A program made the translations under genes and the position numbers. The notes under the pieces are model-generated. The model saw nothing but the letters and a program-made list of their open reading frames with translations. It ran no database searches and was not told where the DNA came from. This document shows positions 9,331 to 17,846 of a stretch of DNA of 64,000 bases, piece by piece (positions within the stretch are counted from its first letter, which is position 1; every line of letters starts with the position of its first letter). The stretch is from Enterococcus raffinosus (GTDB lineage: Bacteria > Bacillota > Bacilli > Lactobacillales > Enterococcaceae), in the NCBI RefSeq assembly GCF_018917525.1, contig NZ_JAHLOS010000001.1, forward strand, positions 1 through 64,000, given 5' to 3'.

Positions 9331-9768
9331 ATGATTAAAACAACGGATGAACTAACACCACAAGAACTATTGACAATAATGCAGGCTCGTACTGCAGTTT
9401 TTGTTGTTGAGCAGGAGTGTCCTTATCAAGAAGTCGATGAGGCTGATCGATCGGCGTTGCATGTGTGGCTCGAAGAAAATGGCAGATTGCAGGCCTATGC
9501 ACGAATTTTAACTGAAGAAGAAACGATCCATTTTGGCCGTGTATTAGTCGTTAAAGAATATCGCGGACAGCAATTAGGACGAAAAATCGTGTCGAAAACA
9601 CTAAATGAAATTGAGACTCGGTATCCGAATCGCCCGGTGGTCATTTCGGCACAAGCTCACTTAGCTGATTTTTACCACTCGTTTGGTTTTGAAAAAAATT
9701 CTGAGGTTTATTTAGAAGATGGAATCCCTCACATAGAAATGATTTTTAGAAATGGAAAAAATCACTAA
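9331..9768 (+). CDS. ElaA-like GNAT acetyltransferase
   Basis: A 145-residue GCN5-related N-acetyltransferase of the ElaA type. The N-terminus has the ElaA-like pattern of an R-x-x-VFVVEQ segment followed by YQEVDEAD. The acetyl-CoA loop is seen as V-x-x-x-YRGQQLGRKIV at about 71-84, and SFGFE lies near the C-terminus. The substrate is unknown for this subfamily. GGGGAGG precedes ATG 9331. It lies between the SMR pseudogene and cls, where related enterococci usually go straight from ftsX to pst genes, so this block looks like inserted accessory content. Confidence 0.8.
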   Translation: MIKTTDELTPQELLTIMQARTAVFVVEQECPYQEVDEADRSALHVWLEENGRLQAYARILTEEETIHFGRVLVVKEYRGQQLGRKIVSKTLNEIETRYPNRPVVISAQAHLADFYHSFGFEKNSEVYLEDGIPHIEMIFRNGKNH

Positions 9769-9828
9769 CGCCGATTGTTTACAATCTGTATTATCTCGGC
9801 TATCCTTTAGTAGAAGGAGTGTGGGAAG

Positions 9829-11277
9829 ATGTCATTTGTGACAGGGCACTTGGGATTACTTTTCCTGATTATCAATACTATTTTATCATTTATCATTGTT
9901 TTTCGAGAACGTAAGGATACGGTCAATACGTGGGCGTGGCTATTAGTTTTGACGTTTATCCCCGTTCTCGGGTTTATTTTATACGTCTTTTTTGGAAAGG
10001 GAATCTCCAAGGAACGGATCTTTGATTTAAAGATGCAGACCAAAATCGGGATGAACGTCGAGGTCCAACAGCAACAGCGGGCACTAGCACGAGGCCTTTT
10101 TCCAAAACCGACAACGAACCAAGTCGATCCGAAGCAGTTGATTTATATGCTGACGATGTTTGAGAGTTCGTTGTATACCACCAATAATGAGGTCATACTT
10201 TACATTGATGGACGTGAGAAGTTTGATGCTTTAATTAAGGATATTAATCGGGCAAAGTACCATATTCATATGGAATACTATATTTATCGCGCAGACGAGT
10301 TAGGACTTGAAGTTCGGGAAGCTTTAGTAGCAGCTGCTTTACGTGGTGTAAAGGTCCGTTTGCTCTTAGATGCTTGGGGATCAACGCAAGTCAATCGCCG
10401 TTTTCTTTCTCCGTTGATCGAAGCTGGCGGAGAAGTCGATTTTTTCTTTCCGCTATTTTTACCGTATTTGAACCCGCGAATGAATTATCGTAACCATCGA
10501 AAAATTGTCGTAATTGATGGCGAAATTGGGTATACGGGCGGCTTTAACGTTGGCGATGAGTATCTTGGCTTAGTCGAAAAATTTGGGTATTGGCGGGATA
10601 ATCATCTACGTATTCATGGTCATGCTGTGTATACGTTGCAGAACCGCTTTTTAATGGATTGGAATTCTCAGCAGAAACACGAGCTGGTCTATCAGCCTGA
10701 TTATTTTCCTGAGATTGAATCAGAAGGAAAATTAGCGTTGCAAATGGTGAGCAGCGGGCCAGACAGTGAGCATGAGCAGATTAAATTGACTTATTTAAAA
10801 ATGATCAATTTAGCAAAAAAAGAAATCTTGATTCAGACACCCTATTATATCCCGGACGCACCAATTCACGAGGCATTAAAGCTGGCACTATTATCGGGAG
10901 TCAAGGTACGGATGCAAATTCCGAATAAGCCGGATCATATTTTAGTTTATTGGGCAACGTACTCCTTTGCGGCTGAATTACTGGAATATGGGGCAATTAT
11001 CGAAACCTATGAAAATGGTTTTATTCATGCGAAGACAATGATCATCGATGGTGGTATTGCTTCGGTCGGGTCAGCCAATATTGATGTTCGTTCATTCAAG
11101 TTGGATTTTGAAGTAAACACGATTGTTTATGATGCAGAATTTGCTGAGGAAATACGTGACGCTTTTTATAAAGATTCGATGAAATCTGAGCTTCTTACAC
11201 AGGAAAAATATGATCAACGCGGGATTATTATTAAGTTCAAAGAGGGAATTGCACGTTTGATTTCACCACTTCTGTAA
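9829..11277 (+). CDS. cls: Cardiolipin synthase
   Basis: Joins two phosphatidylglycerol molecules into cardiolipin at the membrane; phospholipase D superfamily. The 482 residues have two N-terminal membrane segments (about 8-25 and 36-56) and two HKD motifs: H223-K225-D230 and H400-K402-D407. Length equals the usual bacterial Cls. AAGGAG precedes ATG 9829. In enterococci cls and liaFSR/liaXYZ changes accompany daptomycin adaptation; here cls lies about 7 kb from liaX, which may be chance. Confidence 0.94.
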   Translation: MSFVTGHLGLLFLIINTILSFIIVFRERKDTVNTWAWLLVLTFIPVLGFILYVFFGKGISKERIFDLKMQTKIGMNVEVQQQQRALARGLFPKPTTNQVDPKQLIYMLTMFESSLYTTNNEVILYIDGREKFDALIKDINRAKYHIHMEYYIYRADELGLEVREALVAAALRGVKVRLLLDAWGSTQVNRRFLSPLIEAGGEVDFFFPLFLPYLNPRMNYRNHRKIVVIDGEIGYTGGFNVGDEYLGLVEKFGYWRDNHLRIHGHAVYTLQNRFLMDWNSQQKHELVYQPDYFPEIESEGKLALQMVSSGPDSEHEQIKLTYLKMINLAKKEILIQTPYYIPDAPIHEALKLALLSGVKVRMQIPNKPDHILVYWATYSFAAELLEYGAIIETYENGFIHAKTMIIDGGIASVGSANIDVRSFKLDFEVNTIVYDAEFAEEIRDAFYKDSMKSELLTQEKYDQRGIIIKFKEGIARLISPLL

Positions 11278-11403
11278 AAATCATTTGCGCTTTCATGGGT
11301 TGATAGTATAAAATGAACTAGCTTGTTTAGTGAATCTATCGTTTAGAAAATGATAATGTTAAAACGAATAAGGATTACTTTAAAATGAATAAGGAGATTT
11401 TTC

Positions 11404-12252
11404 ATGAAGAAATGGTTAATTCCTCTTTTAGGTACGCTTTTACTTTTGTCCGGTTGTTCGAAATGGATCGATCGCGGCGAATCAATTACTGCTGTCGGAT
11501 CATCGGCCTTGCAGCCTTTAGTTGAAACAGTGGCTGAAGAATATCAAAGTAAAAATCCTGGCAGATTCATCAATGTTCAAGGTGGAGGAAGCGGTACGGG
11601 GCTGAGTCAAGTCCAATCAGGTGCGGTTGAGATCGGAAACTCTGATTTATTTGCGGAGGAAAAAAATGGCATTGATGCGAATAAATTAGTTGATCATAAA
11701 GTAGCGGTCGTTGGGATTACGCCGATTGTCAATAAAGGTGTTGGCGTAACCAACATTTCGTTAGAGAATTTGCGTAAGATTTTTCTTGGCGAAATCAAAA
11801 ACTGGAAAGAGCTTGGCGGGAAGGAACAAGAAATCGTTATTCTAAACCGAGCAAGCGGAAGTGGGACACGTTCTACTTTTGAGCAATGGGTCTTAGATGG
11901 AAAAACAGCGATACGTGCCCAGGAACAAGATTCAAGCGGAATGGTTCGCCAAATTGTTGCTGACACACCTGGTGCTATCAGTTATACAGCTTTTTCATAT
12001 GTTACAAAAGAAGTTCAAACACTGAATATCGATAATGTTGAACCGACAGATGAGAATGTGACGACCAATCGTTGGAAAATTTGGGCCTATGAGCATATGT
12101 ATACCAAAGGAAAGCCAACAGAGCTAGTTGCCGATTTTCTTGATTATATGCTTTCAGATGAAGTTCAAGGAAAAGTCGTTTCTCAGCTTGGGTATATTCC
12201 GATCTCTGAAATGAAAGTTGAACGTGATTGGCAGGGAAATGAAATAAAATAA
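11404..12252 (+). CDS. pstS: PstS, phosphate-binding lipoprotein
   Basis: Captures phosphate outside the membrane for the Pst ABC importer. The 282-residue protein begins with a lipoprotein signal ending LLLLSGC (acylated C18). A PBP-like fold follows with the phosphate-loop patterns GSSALQPL and ASGSGTRSTF. AAGGAG precedes the ATG. It is cut off from pstC by its own terminator and three unrelated genes, so it is transcribed as a separate unit here. I did not find a convincing Pho box directly upstream. Confidence 0.94.
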   Translation: MKKWLIPLLGTLLLLSGCSKWIDRGESITAVGSSALQPLVETVAEEYQSKNPGRFINVQGGGSGTGLSQVQSGAVEIGNSDLFAEEKNGIDANKLVDHKVAVVGITPIVNKGVGVTNISLENLRKIFLGEIKNWKELGGKEQEIVILNRASGSGTRSTFEQWVLDGKTAIRAQEQDSSGMVRQIVADTPGAISYTAFSYVTKEVQTLNIDNVEPTDENVTTNRWKIWAYEHMYTKGKPTELVADFLDYMLSDEVQGKVVSQLGYIPISEMKVERDWQGNEIK

Positions 12253-12260
12253 GTTGAAAT

Positions 12261-12294
12261 ACCGTTTCGAAAGTTTTCGAGGCGGTGTTTTTTT
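12261..12294 (+). terminator. Terminator of pstS
   Basis: A 12-bp stem with two G-T pairs (12261-12272 with 12275-12286), then G and seven T. Confidence 0.88.
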
Positions 12295-12322
12295 ATAATG
12301 GGTGAAATAGGAGGGATGAAAG

Positions 12323-13099
12323 ATGTACTATCCAATTCAACTGCCTTTTTTGTTAAATGAAGAGTTTACGCGTGTCATGATTTATTATGAAAAAGTAGTG
12401 CCTGAATGTAAGGAGTTTGTCTTGTGTTTTTGGTCGATGTGGTCGAAAGCACAGGATCAAGTTCGTGTGAAGAACGTAATCATCGCAGATGGCTGTATTG
12501 ATCTGATTGTGGACTTCGACCAAAAGATGATTTTTTTCACAGGAAATCAACAAACCGATTTTGATTATGAAATTGAGACACCGGCACGCTTTTTTGGTGC
12601 TCGCATGATGCCTGGGGCTTTTCATCAATTAACTGGTTTATCAGCAGAAGCGGCAATGGATGCCTTCATTTTACTACAGGATATTTTTGATGATTTTGAT
12701 CAGAAACAGTTTTTTACAAATACATTTGAGAAAGCGCAAGAAATTTTTCAAAGCTATTTGATGAAAAAATTCGAAGAGTTGCAGCCCAATGAGTTTACTC
12801 AGCTTTTTCCGCGATTGTCTCAAGCAATCCCACAAACCACAAAAAATTTGTATGAGCTGCTTTATTTTAGTCCGCGTCAATGCCAACGTGTCTTTATGAA
12901 AAATTTTGGATTAACACCTAAAATGGTTTTAAGCATTCTGCGTTTTCAAAAATGTTTGGAGATACTGACCTCGGAGCAAGCAAAGCCTGCAGATATTTTA
13001 GCAGTCACGAATTATTATGACCAACCGCATTTTAACAAAGATTTTAAACATCATTTAGGAATCACACCGCTGGAATTGATGGCCCGATATAAAAAGTGA
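12323..13099 (+). CDS. AraC-family transcriptional regulator
   Basis: A 258-residue protein with an N-terminal sensor-like domain (about 1-150, with motifs such as GARMMPGAF) and a C-terminal AraC/XylS double helix-turn-helix. The second DNA-binding unit is visible at about 210-255 (DILAVTNYYDQPHFNKDFK, then a G-x-TPLEL end). GGAGGG lies before ATG 12323. It begins the three-gene block that interrupts the pst genes; a role in controlling the next gene (VOC) is possible but not shown. The effector is unknown. Confidence 0.8.
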   Translation: MYYPIQLPFLLNEEFTRVMIYYEKVVPECKEFVLCFWSMWSKAQDQVRVKNVIIADGCIDLIVDFDQKMIFFTGNQQTDFDYEIETPARFFGARMMPGAFHQLTGLSAEAAMDAFILLQDIFDDFDQKQFFTNTFEKAQEIFQSYLMKKFEELQPNEFTQLFPRLSQAIPQTTKNLYELLYFSPRQCQRVFMKNFGLTPKMVLSILRFQKCLEILTSEQAKPADILAVTNYYDQPHFNKDFKHHLGITPLELMARYKK

Positions 13100-13167
13100 C
13101 GCATTTTTACAATACGTTTTTACTTGTCCTTGATAAAATTAGGCTATAAATTGAGGAGGCGGTTAGA

Positions 13168-13560
13168 ATGTACAAAAATATTACAACGAATTTAATGGTA
13201 GCAAGTGTGGATGCATCGGTGAAGTTTTATCAAGAGGTTTTAGGACTAGAAGTGGTGGCTTCTGTTCCAGCGAAGGATCAGACATTACAATTTGCGATTC
13301 TCGCTAAAGAAGCCATGACATTGATGCTGCAGGAAAAAGGGAATTTAAGTGAAGAGTATCCGATATTAGCTGCGGAAAAAATTCAACCATCTATCACATT
13401 GTATATTACGGTTGAAAATTTTGAGGAATTCTATACGACTATTAAAAGTAACTATCCAATTTATACCGAACCCCATGCGACATTTTACGGAGCAAAGGAA
13501 TTTGCCATTACAGATCCGGATGGGTACGTGTTGACCTTTACTGAGTATAAAGAAGGGTGA
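13168..13560 (+). CDS. VOC-superfamily protein (glyoxalase/bleomycin-resistance fold)
   Basis: A 130-residue protein with the paired beta-alpha-beta-beta-beta modules of the vicinal oxygen chelate superfamily. It starts with the usual NLMVASVDASVKFYQEVLGL pattern and ends with an ITDPDGYVLTFTEY strand carrying the C-terminal metal-ligand glutamate. A specific reaction cannot be assigned. GAGGAGG precedes ATG 13168. The next gene starts 6 bases after its stop, so the two are co-transcribed. Confidence 0.82.
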   Translation: MYKNITTNLMVASVDASVKFYQEVLGLEVVASVPAKDQTLQFAILAKEAMTLMLQEKGNLSEEYPILAAEKIQPSITLYITVENFEEFYTTIKSNYPIYTEPHATFYGAKEFAITDPDGYVLTFTEYKEG

Positions 13561-13566
13561 TCAAAG

Positions 13567-13821
13567 ATGAAAAGTGATCTACAAGCGATCCCGGGTATTG
13601 GAAAAAATATGGCGCAGCATTTAATCGATGCGGGTTATCCGACTGTTGAGTCATTGAAAAATCAAGATCCTGAGGAGATCTATCTAAAGGATTGCGTGAA
13701 TAAGGGAGAGAAAGTCGATCGTTGCGCCTTGTATGTTTATCGTTTAGCCGTGCATTATGCGGAACACGATGGTGTACTTCCGCGGGATAAGCAGAATTGG
13801 TGGGATTGGAAAGATAGCTAA
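13567..13821 (+). CDS. Helix-hairpin-helix protein of the Cdd1 family
   Basis: An 84-residue protein whose first half is a helix-hairpin-helix (AIPGIGKNMAQHLIDAGY at about 7-24). The second half has two cysteines and a tryptophan-rich end. It matches my recollection of the Cdd1 (pathogenicity locus) family, small proteins of unknown function often placed next to regulators or VOC proteins. The start at 13567 lies just after the VOC stop, with AAAG-type spacing. A terminator follows. Confidence 0.7.
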   Translation: MKSDLQAIPGIGKNMAQHLIDAGYPTVESLKNQDPEEIYLKDCVNKGEKVDRCALYVYRLAVHYAEHDGVLPRDKQNWWDWKDS

Positions 13822-13848
13822 ACAATAAGAAAAAGTCTCGTGAAACAT

Positions 13849-13896
13849 CACGTTCAAACTTTGCCAGTCTTTGGCTTAGCTTGATCGTGTTTTTTT
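13849..13896 (+). terminator. Terminator after the AraC-VOC-Cdd1 block
   Basis: An interrupted stem opens with CACG-N-TCAA at 13849 and closes with TTGA-N-CGTG at 13889, followed by seven T. Confidence 0.8.
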
Positions 13897-13935
13897 GTTT
13901 TCAAGCAGTTCAGTTGCGGTGATGCTCTCATCTGG

Positions 13936-13972
13936 TTTACACTTTCTTTACAAATGTCATGGAAGCGTTACA
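13936..13972 (+). promoter_or_regulatory. Candidate PhoP (Pho box) operator of pstCAB-phoU
   Basis: Direct repeats TTTACA at 13936-13941 and 13947-13952 lie exactly 11 bases apart, and a third, GTTACA, is at 13967-13972, about two turns further on. Firmicute Pho boxes are TTWACA-type repeats with 11-base period. A possible -10 TAAAAT lies at 14004-14009. Confidence 0.6.
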
Positions 13973-14070
13973 GGAGGTTAAAAAGAAATTGATTTTCAAC
14001 AGGTAAAATGATTTTGTTGGTTTGTAAAAAACCGAATGGATTAGTTTGTAGGAATCAGGAGGAGTAGGCC

Positions 14071-15003
14071 TTGGAAAATGAAGATGTAAAAAAAGCGCTG
14101 ACGACAAAATCAAAGCGCGCGAGAATCGAACAACGAGGACGCTTTGTTAGTTTTATTTGTATCGCATTGATCGTGTTTGTTGTTGGAGCAATTTTTTATT
14201 TTGTAGCAAGCAAAGGGTTATCAACCTTTTTTGTAGATAAGATTAATGTGTTTGACTTTTTATTTGGAACGGTTTGGAATCCTAGTGCAACAGGACCAGA
14301 TGGCAAGCCGCTAGTTGGTGCTTTACCGATGATCTTAGGATCGTTTATGGTTACCTTTTTATCGGCTATTGTAGCAACGCCTTTTGCGATCGGTGCTGCG
14401 GTCTTTATGACTGAAATTTCTCCAACTAAAGGACAGCGGTTTTTACAGCCGGTCATTGAATTACTTGTAGGGATTCCTTCAGTTGTTTATGGATTTATCG
14501 GTTTAACAGTGATCGTACCATTTATTCGTTCGATTTTTGGCGGTACGGGATTTGGGATCTTATCTGGGACATTTGTTTTGTTCGTTATGATCTTACCAAC
14601 CGTAACTACGATGACCGTGGATACGTTAAAATCAGTACCGCGTCATTATCGTGAAGCCTCACTGGCTCTTGGTGGCACACGCTGGCAAACAATTTACAAA
14701 GTTGTCTTGCGTGCGGCAATACCAGGAATTTTGACTGCGGTCGTTTTTGGGATGGCTCGTGCTTTTGGTGAAGCCTTAGCGATCCAAATGGTGATCGGGA
14801 ATGCGGCATTGATGCCAACAAGCCTGACCACTCCAGCATCGACATTGACTTCGATTTTGACAATGGGAATCGGAAATACGATTATGGGCACAGTAGAAAA
14901 TAATGTTCTGTGGTCATTGGCATTGATTCTATTATTCATGTCTTTAGTTTTCAATATCTTGATTCGCTACATTGGAAAGAAGGGGGAGATCAGCAATGGA
15001 TAA
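14071..15003 (+). CDS. pstC: PstC, phosphate ABC permease
   Basis: One of the two membrane subunits of the high-affinity phosphate importer. The 310-residue protein has six predicted membrane helices. The ABC-interaction (EAA) loop is EASLALGGTRWQTIYKVVL at about 199-217, and there is a long N-terminal tail. It uses a TTG start at 14071 with AGGAGG nine bases upstream. pstA starts inside its last codons. It is the first gene of the unit pstC-pstA-pstB1-pstB2-phoU, behind a candidate Pho box. Confidence 0.94.
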   Translation: MENEDVKKALTTKSKRARIEQRGRFVSFICIALIVFVVGAIFYFVASKGLSTFFVDKINVFDFLFGTVWNPSATGPDGKPLVGALPMILGSFMVTFLSAIVATPFAIGAAVFMTEISPTKGQRFLQPVIELLVGIPSVVYGFIGLTVIVPFIRSIFGGTGFGILSGTFVLFVMILPTVTTMTVDTLKSVPRHYREASLALGGTRWQTIYKVVLRAAIPGILTAVVFGMARAFGEALAIQMVIGNAALMPTSLTTPASTLTSILTMGIGNTIMGTVENNVLWSLALILLFMSLVFNILIRYIGKKGEISNG

Positions 15004-15883
15004 AGCAAAACGTGCAGATAAAATCGCAACGGGCATTCTATATGCCGTCTCTGGCTTGATTGTCGCAATCTTAGCTTTTCTGTTACTTTATATTTTGATT
15101 CGCGGTTTGCCGCATGTTTCGTGGGAGTTCTTGACCTCGCCTTCGAAGGCTTATCAAAAAGGCGGCGGGATCGGAATTCAATTATTTAACTCGATCTACT
15201 TATTGCTGATAACGATGATTATTAGTCTTCCTATTTCGTTAGGCGCAGGCATTTATTTGTCTGAATATGCGAAGAAAAACTGGGTTACCAATGTTATTCG
15301 CACGTCGATCGAAATTTTGAGCTCGCTACCTTCAGTGGTTGTTGGTTTGTTTGGCTTCTTGATTTTTGTTATTCAATTTGGTTATGGCTTTTCAATCCTT
15401 TCAGGTGCGTTGGCTCTAACATTGTTTAACCTGCCATTATTAACAAGAAATATCGAGGAATCACTAAGAGCGATTCATTATACGCAACGGGAGGCAGGCT
15501 TGGCTTTAGGCTTGTCACGTTGGGAGACCGTTACAAAAATTGTCGTACCAGATGCTTTGCCAGGAATTTTAACCGGGGTTATCCTAAGCTCTGGCCGAAT
15601 CTTTGGCGAAGCGGCAGCCTTGATCTATACAGCTGGACAAAGCGCGCCAGCTTTGGATTTTACCAACTTCAATCCATTAAGCGTTTCGAGCCCGTTAAGC
15701 ATTTTCCGGCAAGCAGAGACTTTAGCTGTGCACATATGGAAGATTAACACTGAAGGAACGATGCCTGATGGGACTTCTGTTTCAGCGGGGGCTTCGGCGG
15801 TCTTAATCTTGGCAGTCTTATTGTTTAACTTCGGAGCACGAGCAATCGGTAAGCGACTGCATCGAAAAATGACCTCAGCTTAA
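14996..15883 (+). CDS. pstA: PstA, phosphate ABC permease
   Basis: Second membrane subunit of the Pst importer. With ATG 14996 it has 295 residues. A TTG at 14972 is in frame, but AAGAAGGGGGAG lies between the two and serves the ATG. Six membrane helices and the EAA loop (REAGLALGLSRWETVTKIV) are visible. It overlaps pstC by 8 bases, so translation is coupled. The gap to pstB1 carries a short intergenic-element fragment. Confidence 0.94.
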   Translation: MDKAKRADKIATGILYAVSGLIVAILAFLLLYILIRGLPHVSWEFLTSPSKAYQKGGGIGIQLFNSIYLLLITMIISLPISLGAGIYLSEYAKKNWVTNVIRTSIEILSSLPSVVVGLFGFLIFVIQFGYGFSILSGALALTLFNLPLLTRNIEESLRAIHYTQREAGLALGLSRWETVTKIVVPDALPGILTGVILSSGRIFGEAAALIYTAGQSAPALDFTNFNPLSVSSPLSIFRQAETLAVHIWKINTEGTMPDGTSVSAGASAVLILAVLLFNFGARAIGKRLHRKMTSA

Positions 15884-15900
15884 AATAGTTACCTTAGTAG

Positions 15901-15947
15901 GAACTAGGATGTCAGTTCTGCTTTTCGCAGGAAATATCGAACTAGGA
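15901..15947 (+). repeat. Short dispersed-element unit between pstA and pstB1
   Basis: A first box, TGT followed by CAGTTCTGCTTTTCGCAG (15910-15930), lies between two copies of GAACTAGGA (15901-15909 and 15939-15947); the second copy provides the pstB1 ribosome binding site. The 38-base spacing looks like a shrunken tandem unit of the dispersed element: it has box 1 but no GTATACG box or A/T hairpin. Confidence 0.6.
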
Positions 15948-15955
15948 GAAATGCA

Positions 15956-16756
15956 ATGAAAGAATATAATTGGGAAGAGCGTAACATCATCAGAATGCCT
16001 GGTGAAATCGCCTTGCATACGGAAGATTTACATGTTTATTATGGGGATAATGAAGCCATTAAGGGTGTTGATCTTGAATTTGAAAAAAATAAAATCACCG
16101 CTTTGATTGGGCCTTCGGGTTGTGGGAAATCAACTTATCTACGTTCGTTGAATCGGATGAACGATGGCATTGCCAGCGCCAGCGTGACTGGCAAAATCGT
16201 ATATAAGGATGTTGATGTCAACGCCTCAAATATCGATGTTTATGAAATGCGCAAACGTATTGGCATGGTGTTCCAGCGTCCGAATCCTTTTAGTAAATCG
16301 ATTCGCGACAACATCACTTTTGCGTTAAAGCAGCACGGGATGCGTGATAAACAGCAATTAGAAGAAGTGGTTGAAACAAGTCTGAAGCAAGCGGCTTTAT
16401 GGGATCAAGTAAAGGATAATTTAGATAAAAGTGCCTTGGCTCTATCTGGGGGTCAGCAACAACGTCTATGTATTGCACGAGCTATTGCAATGAAGCCGGA
16501 TATTTTACTATTAGATGAGCCCGCTAGTGCGTTGGACCCAATCTCAACAGGTACCGTCGAAGAAACCCTGGTTCAATTGAAAGAAAACTATACGATCATC
16601 ATTGTGACCCATAATATGCAGCAAGCAGCTCGGATCAGTGACTATACCGCCTTTTTCTATTTGGGCCATGTTATTGAGTATGACGAAACAGCCAAAATCT
16701 TTACGCGACCGAAAATCCAAGCTACAGAAGATTATGTATCAGGTCACTTTGGTTAA
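15956..16756 (+). CDS. pstB: PstB, phosphate ABC ATPase (first copy)
   Basis: Energises phosphate uptake. The 266-residue protein has Walker [11 protein letters not shown] at 51-60, the Q-loop MVFQRPNPF, the ABC signature LSGGQQQRL and Walker [10 protein letters not shown], followed by a THNM switch. It starts about 16 residues earlier than the second PstB. AGGAG precedes ATG 15956. Two adjacent pstB genes are normal in enterococci and streptococci; which one pairs with PstCA under which condition is unknown. Confidence 0.93.
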   Translation: MKEYNWEERNIIRMPGEIALHTEDLHVYYGDNEAIKGVDLEFEKNKITALIGPSGCGKSTYLRSLNRMNDGIASASVTGKIVYKDVDVNASNIDVYEMRKRIGMVFQRPNPFSKSIRDNITFALKQHGMRDKQQLEEVVETSLKQAALWDQVKDNLDKSALALSGGQQQRLCIARAIAMKPDILLLDEPASALDPISTGTVEETLVQLKENYTIIIVTHNMQQAARISDYTAFFYLGHVIEYDETAKIFTRPKIQATEDYVSGHFG

Positions 16757-17064
16757 TATCAGTTCCTCTTTTGCAGTTGGTAATAATTGAGTAAATTACT
16801 TTATAAGTAGCCGAAACATACTAAATACAACCTAGAGGAATGATATACGGCTTGAAGATCAGACTAATTTTTCTGGAAAGAAAAATTAATTCCTAAATAT
16901 GAAAAAGGATGTCAGTTCCTCTTTTCGCAGTTTGTAATAATTGAAAGAGGTATATAATGAGCAGCCGAACCATACAAAAACCAACCTAGAGGAATGATAT
17001 ACGGCTTGAAGATCAGACTAATTTTTCTGACAAGAAAAATTAATTCCTAAATATGAAAAAGGAG
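16757..17064 (+). repeat. Dispersed intergenic element, tandem pair between pstB genes
   Basis: Two near-identical units of about 154 bases (16758-16910 and 16911-17064) fill the whole gap. Each has CAGTTCCTCTTTT-GCAG, then CCTAGAGGAATGATATACGG, then a hairpin (AATTTTTC 16866-16873 with GAAAAATT 16880-16887; second copy 17020-17027 with 17034-17041), then AATTCCTAAATATGAAAAAGGA. The second unit ends in the ribosome binding site of the next gene. The first begins directly after the upstream stop codon. The hairpin loops differ (TGGAAA against TGACAA) while the stems are kept. Confidence 0.85.
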
Positions 17065-17071
17065 CGAACGA

Positions 17072-17827
17072 ATGTCGAAAATTATTACTTCCAAAGACCT
17101 TCATTTGTATTATGGCAAAAAAGAAGCTTTGAAGGGCATTGATATGGAAATAGAAAAAGGCGAGATTACAGCGATGATCGGACCATCCGGTTGCGGCAAG
17201 TCGACCTATTTGCGTTCGTTGAATCGAATGAACGATTTGATTCCCGGCGTGACAATTACTGGTAGCGTGATGTACAAGGACAAAGATATTTACAGTCCGA
17301 AGACAGACACAGTTAAATTGCGGAAAGAGATCGGTATGGTGTTCCAACAACCAAATCCTTTTCCATTTTCGATTTACGAGAATGTCATCTATGGGTTAAA
17401 ATTAAAGGGTGAAAAGGATAAAAGCAAACTTGATCAAGTCGTGGAAGAAAGCTTGAAGGCTGCGTCGGTTTGGAATGATGTCAAAGATAAGCTGCATGAG
17501 AGTGCGTTATCCTTATCCGGTGGACAACAGCAACGGGTTTGTATCGCACGAGTATTAGCGGTCAATCCGGAAGTGATTCTAATGGATGAACCGACAAGCG
17601 CATTGGACCCAGTTTCAACAGGAAAAATCGAGAACATGCTATTGGAATTAAAAGAAAATTACACGATTATTATTGTTACCCACAATATGTCACAGGCATC
17701 ACGGATCTCAGACCGCACTGCTTTCTTCTTACAGGGCGAGCTGATCGAGTTTGATAAAACCAAGAAGATATTCTTAGATCCAGCAAAACAAGAAACCGAA
17801 GACTACATTTCAGGAAAATTTGGCTAG
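17072..17827 (+). CDS. pstB: PstB, phosphate ABC ATPase (second copy)
   Basis: A 251-residue paralogue of the preceding ATPase with Walker [11 protein letters not shown] at 36-45, [12 protein letters not shown] in the Q-loop, signature LSGGQQQRV and Walker [19 protein letters not shown], which is the end of the upstream intergenic element, is its ribosome binding site. A TTCCT 12 bases before that AGGAG could pair with it (see findings). It is followed after 19 bases by phoU. Confidence 0.93.
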   Translation: MSKIITSKDLHLYYGKKEALKGIDMEIEKGEITAMIGPSGCGKSTYLRSLNRMNDLIPGVTITGSVMYKDKDIYSPKTDTVKLRKEIGMVFQQPNPFPFSIYENVIYGLKLKGEKDKSKLDQVVEESLKAASVWNDVKDKLHESALSLSGGQQQRVCIARVLAVNPEVILMDEPTSALDPVSTGKIENMLLELKENYTIIIVTHNMSQASRISDRTAFFLQGELIEFDKTKKIFLDPAKQETEDYISGKFG

Positions 17828-17846
17828 AGATAAAAGGAGGGCAACG

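Noticed and set aside
16757-17064. CRISPR array
   Set aside because: Only two long units with no spacer-repeat pattern.
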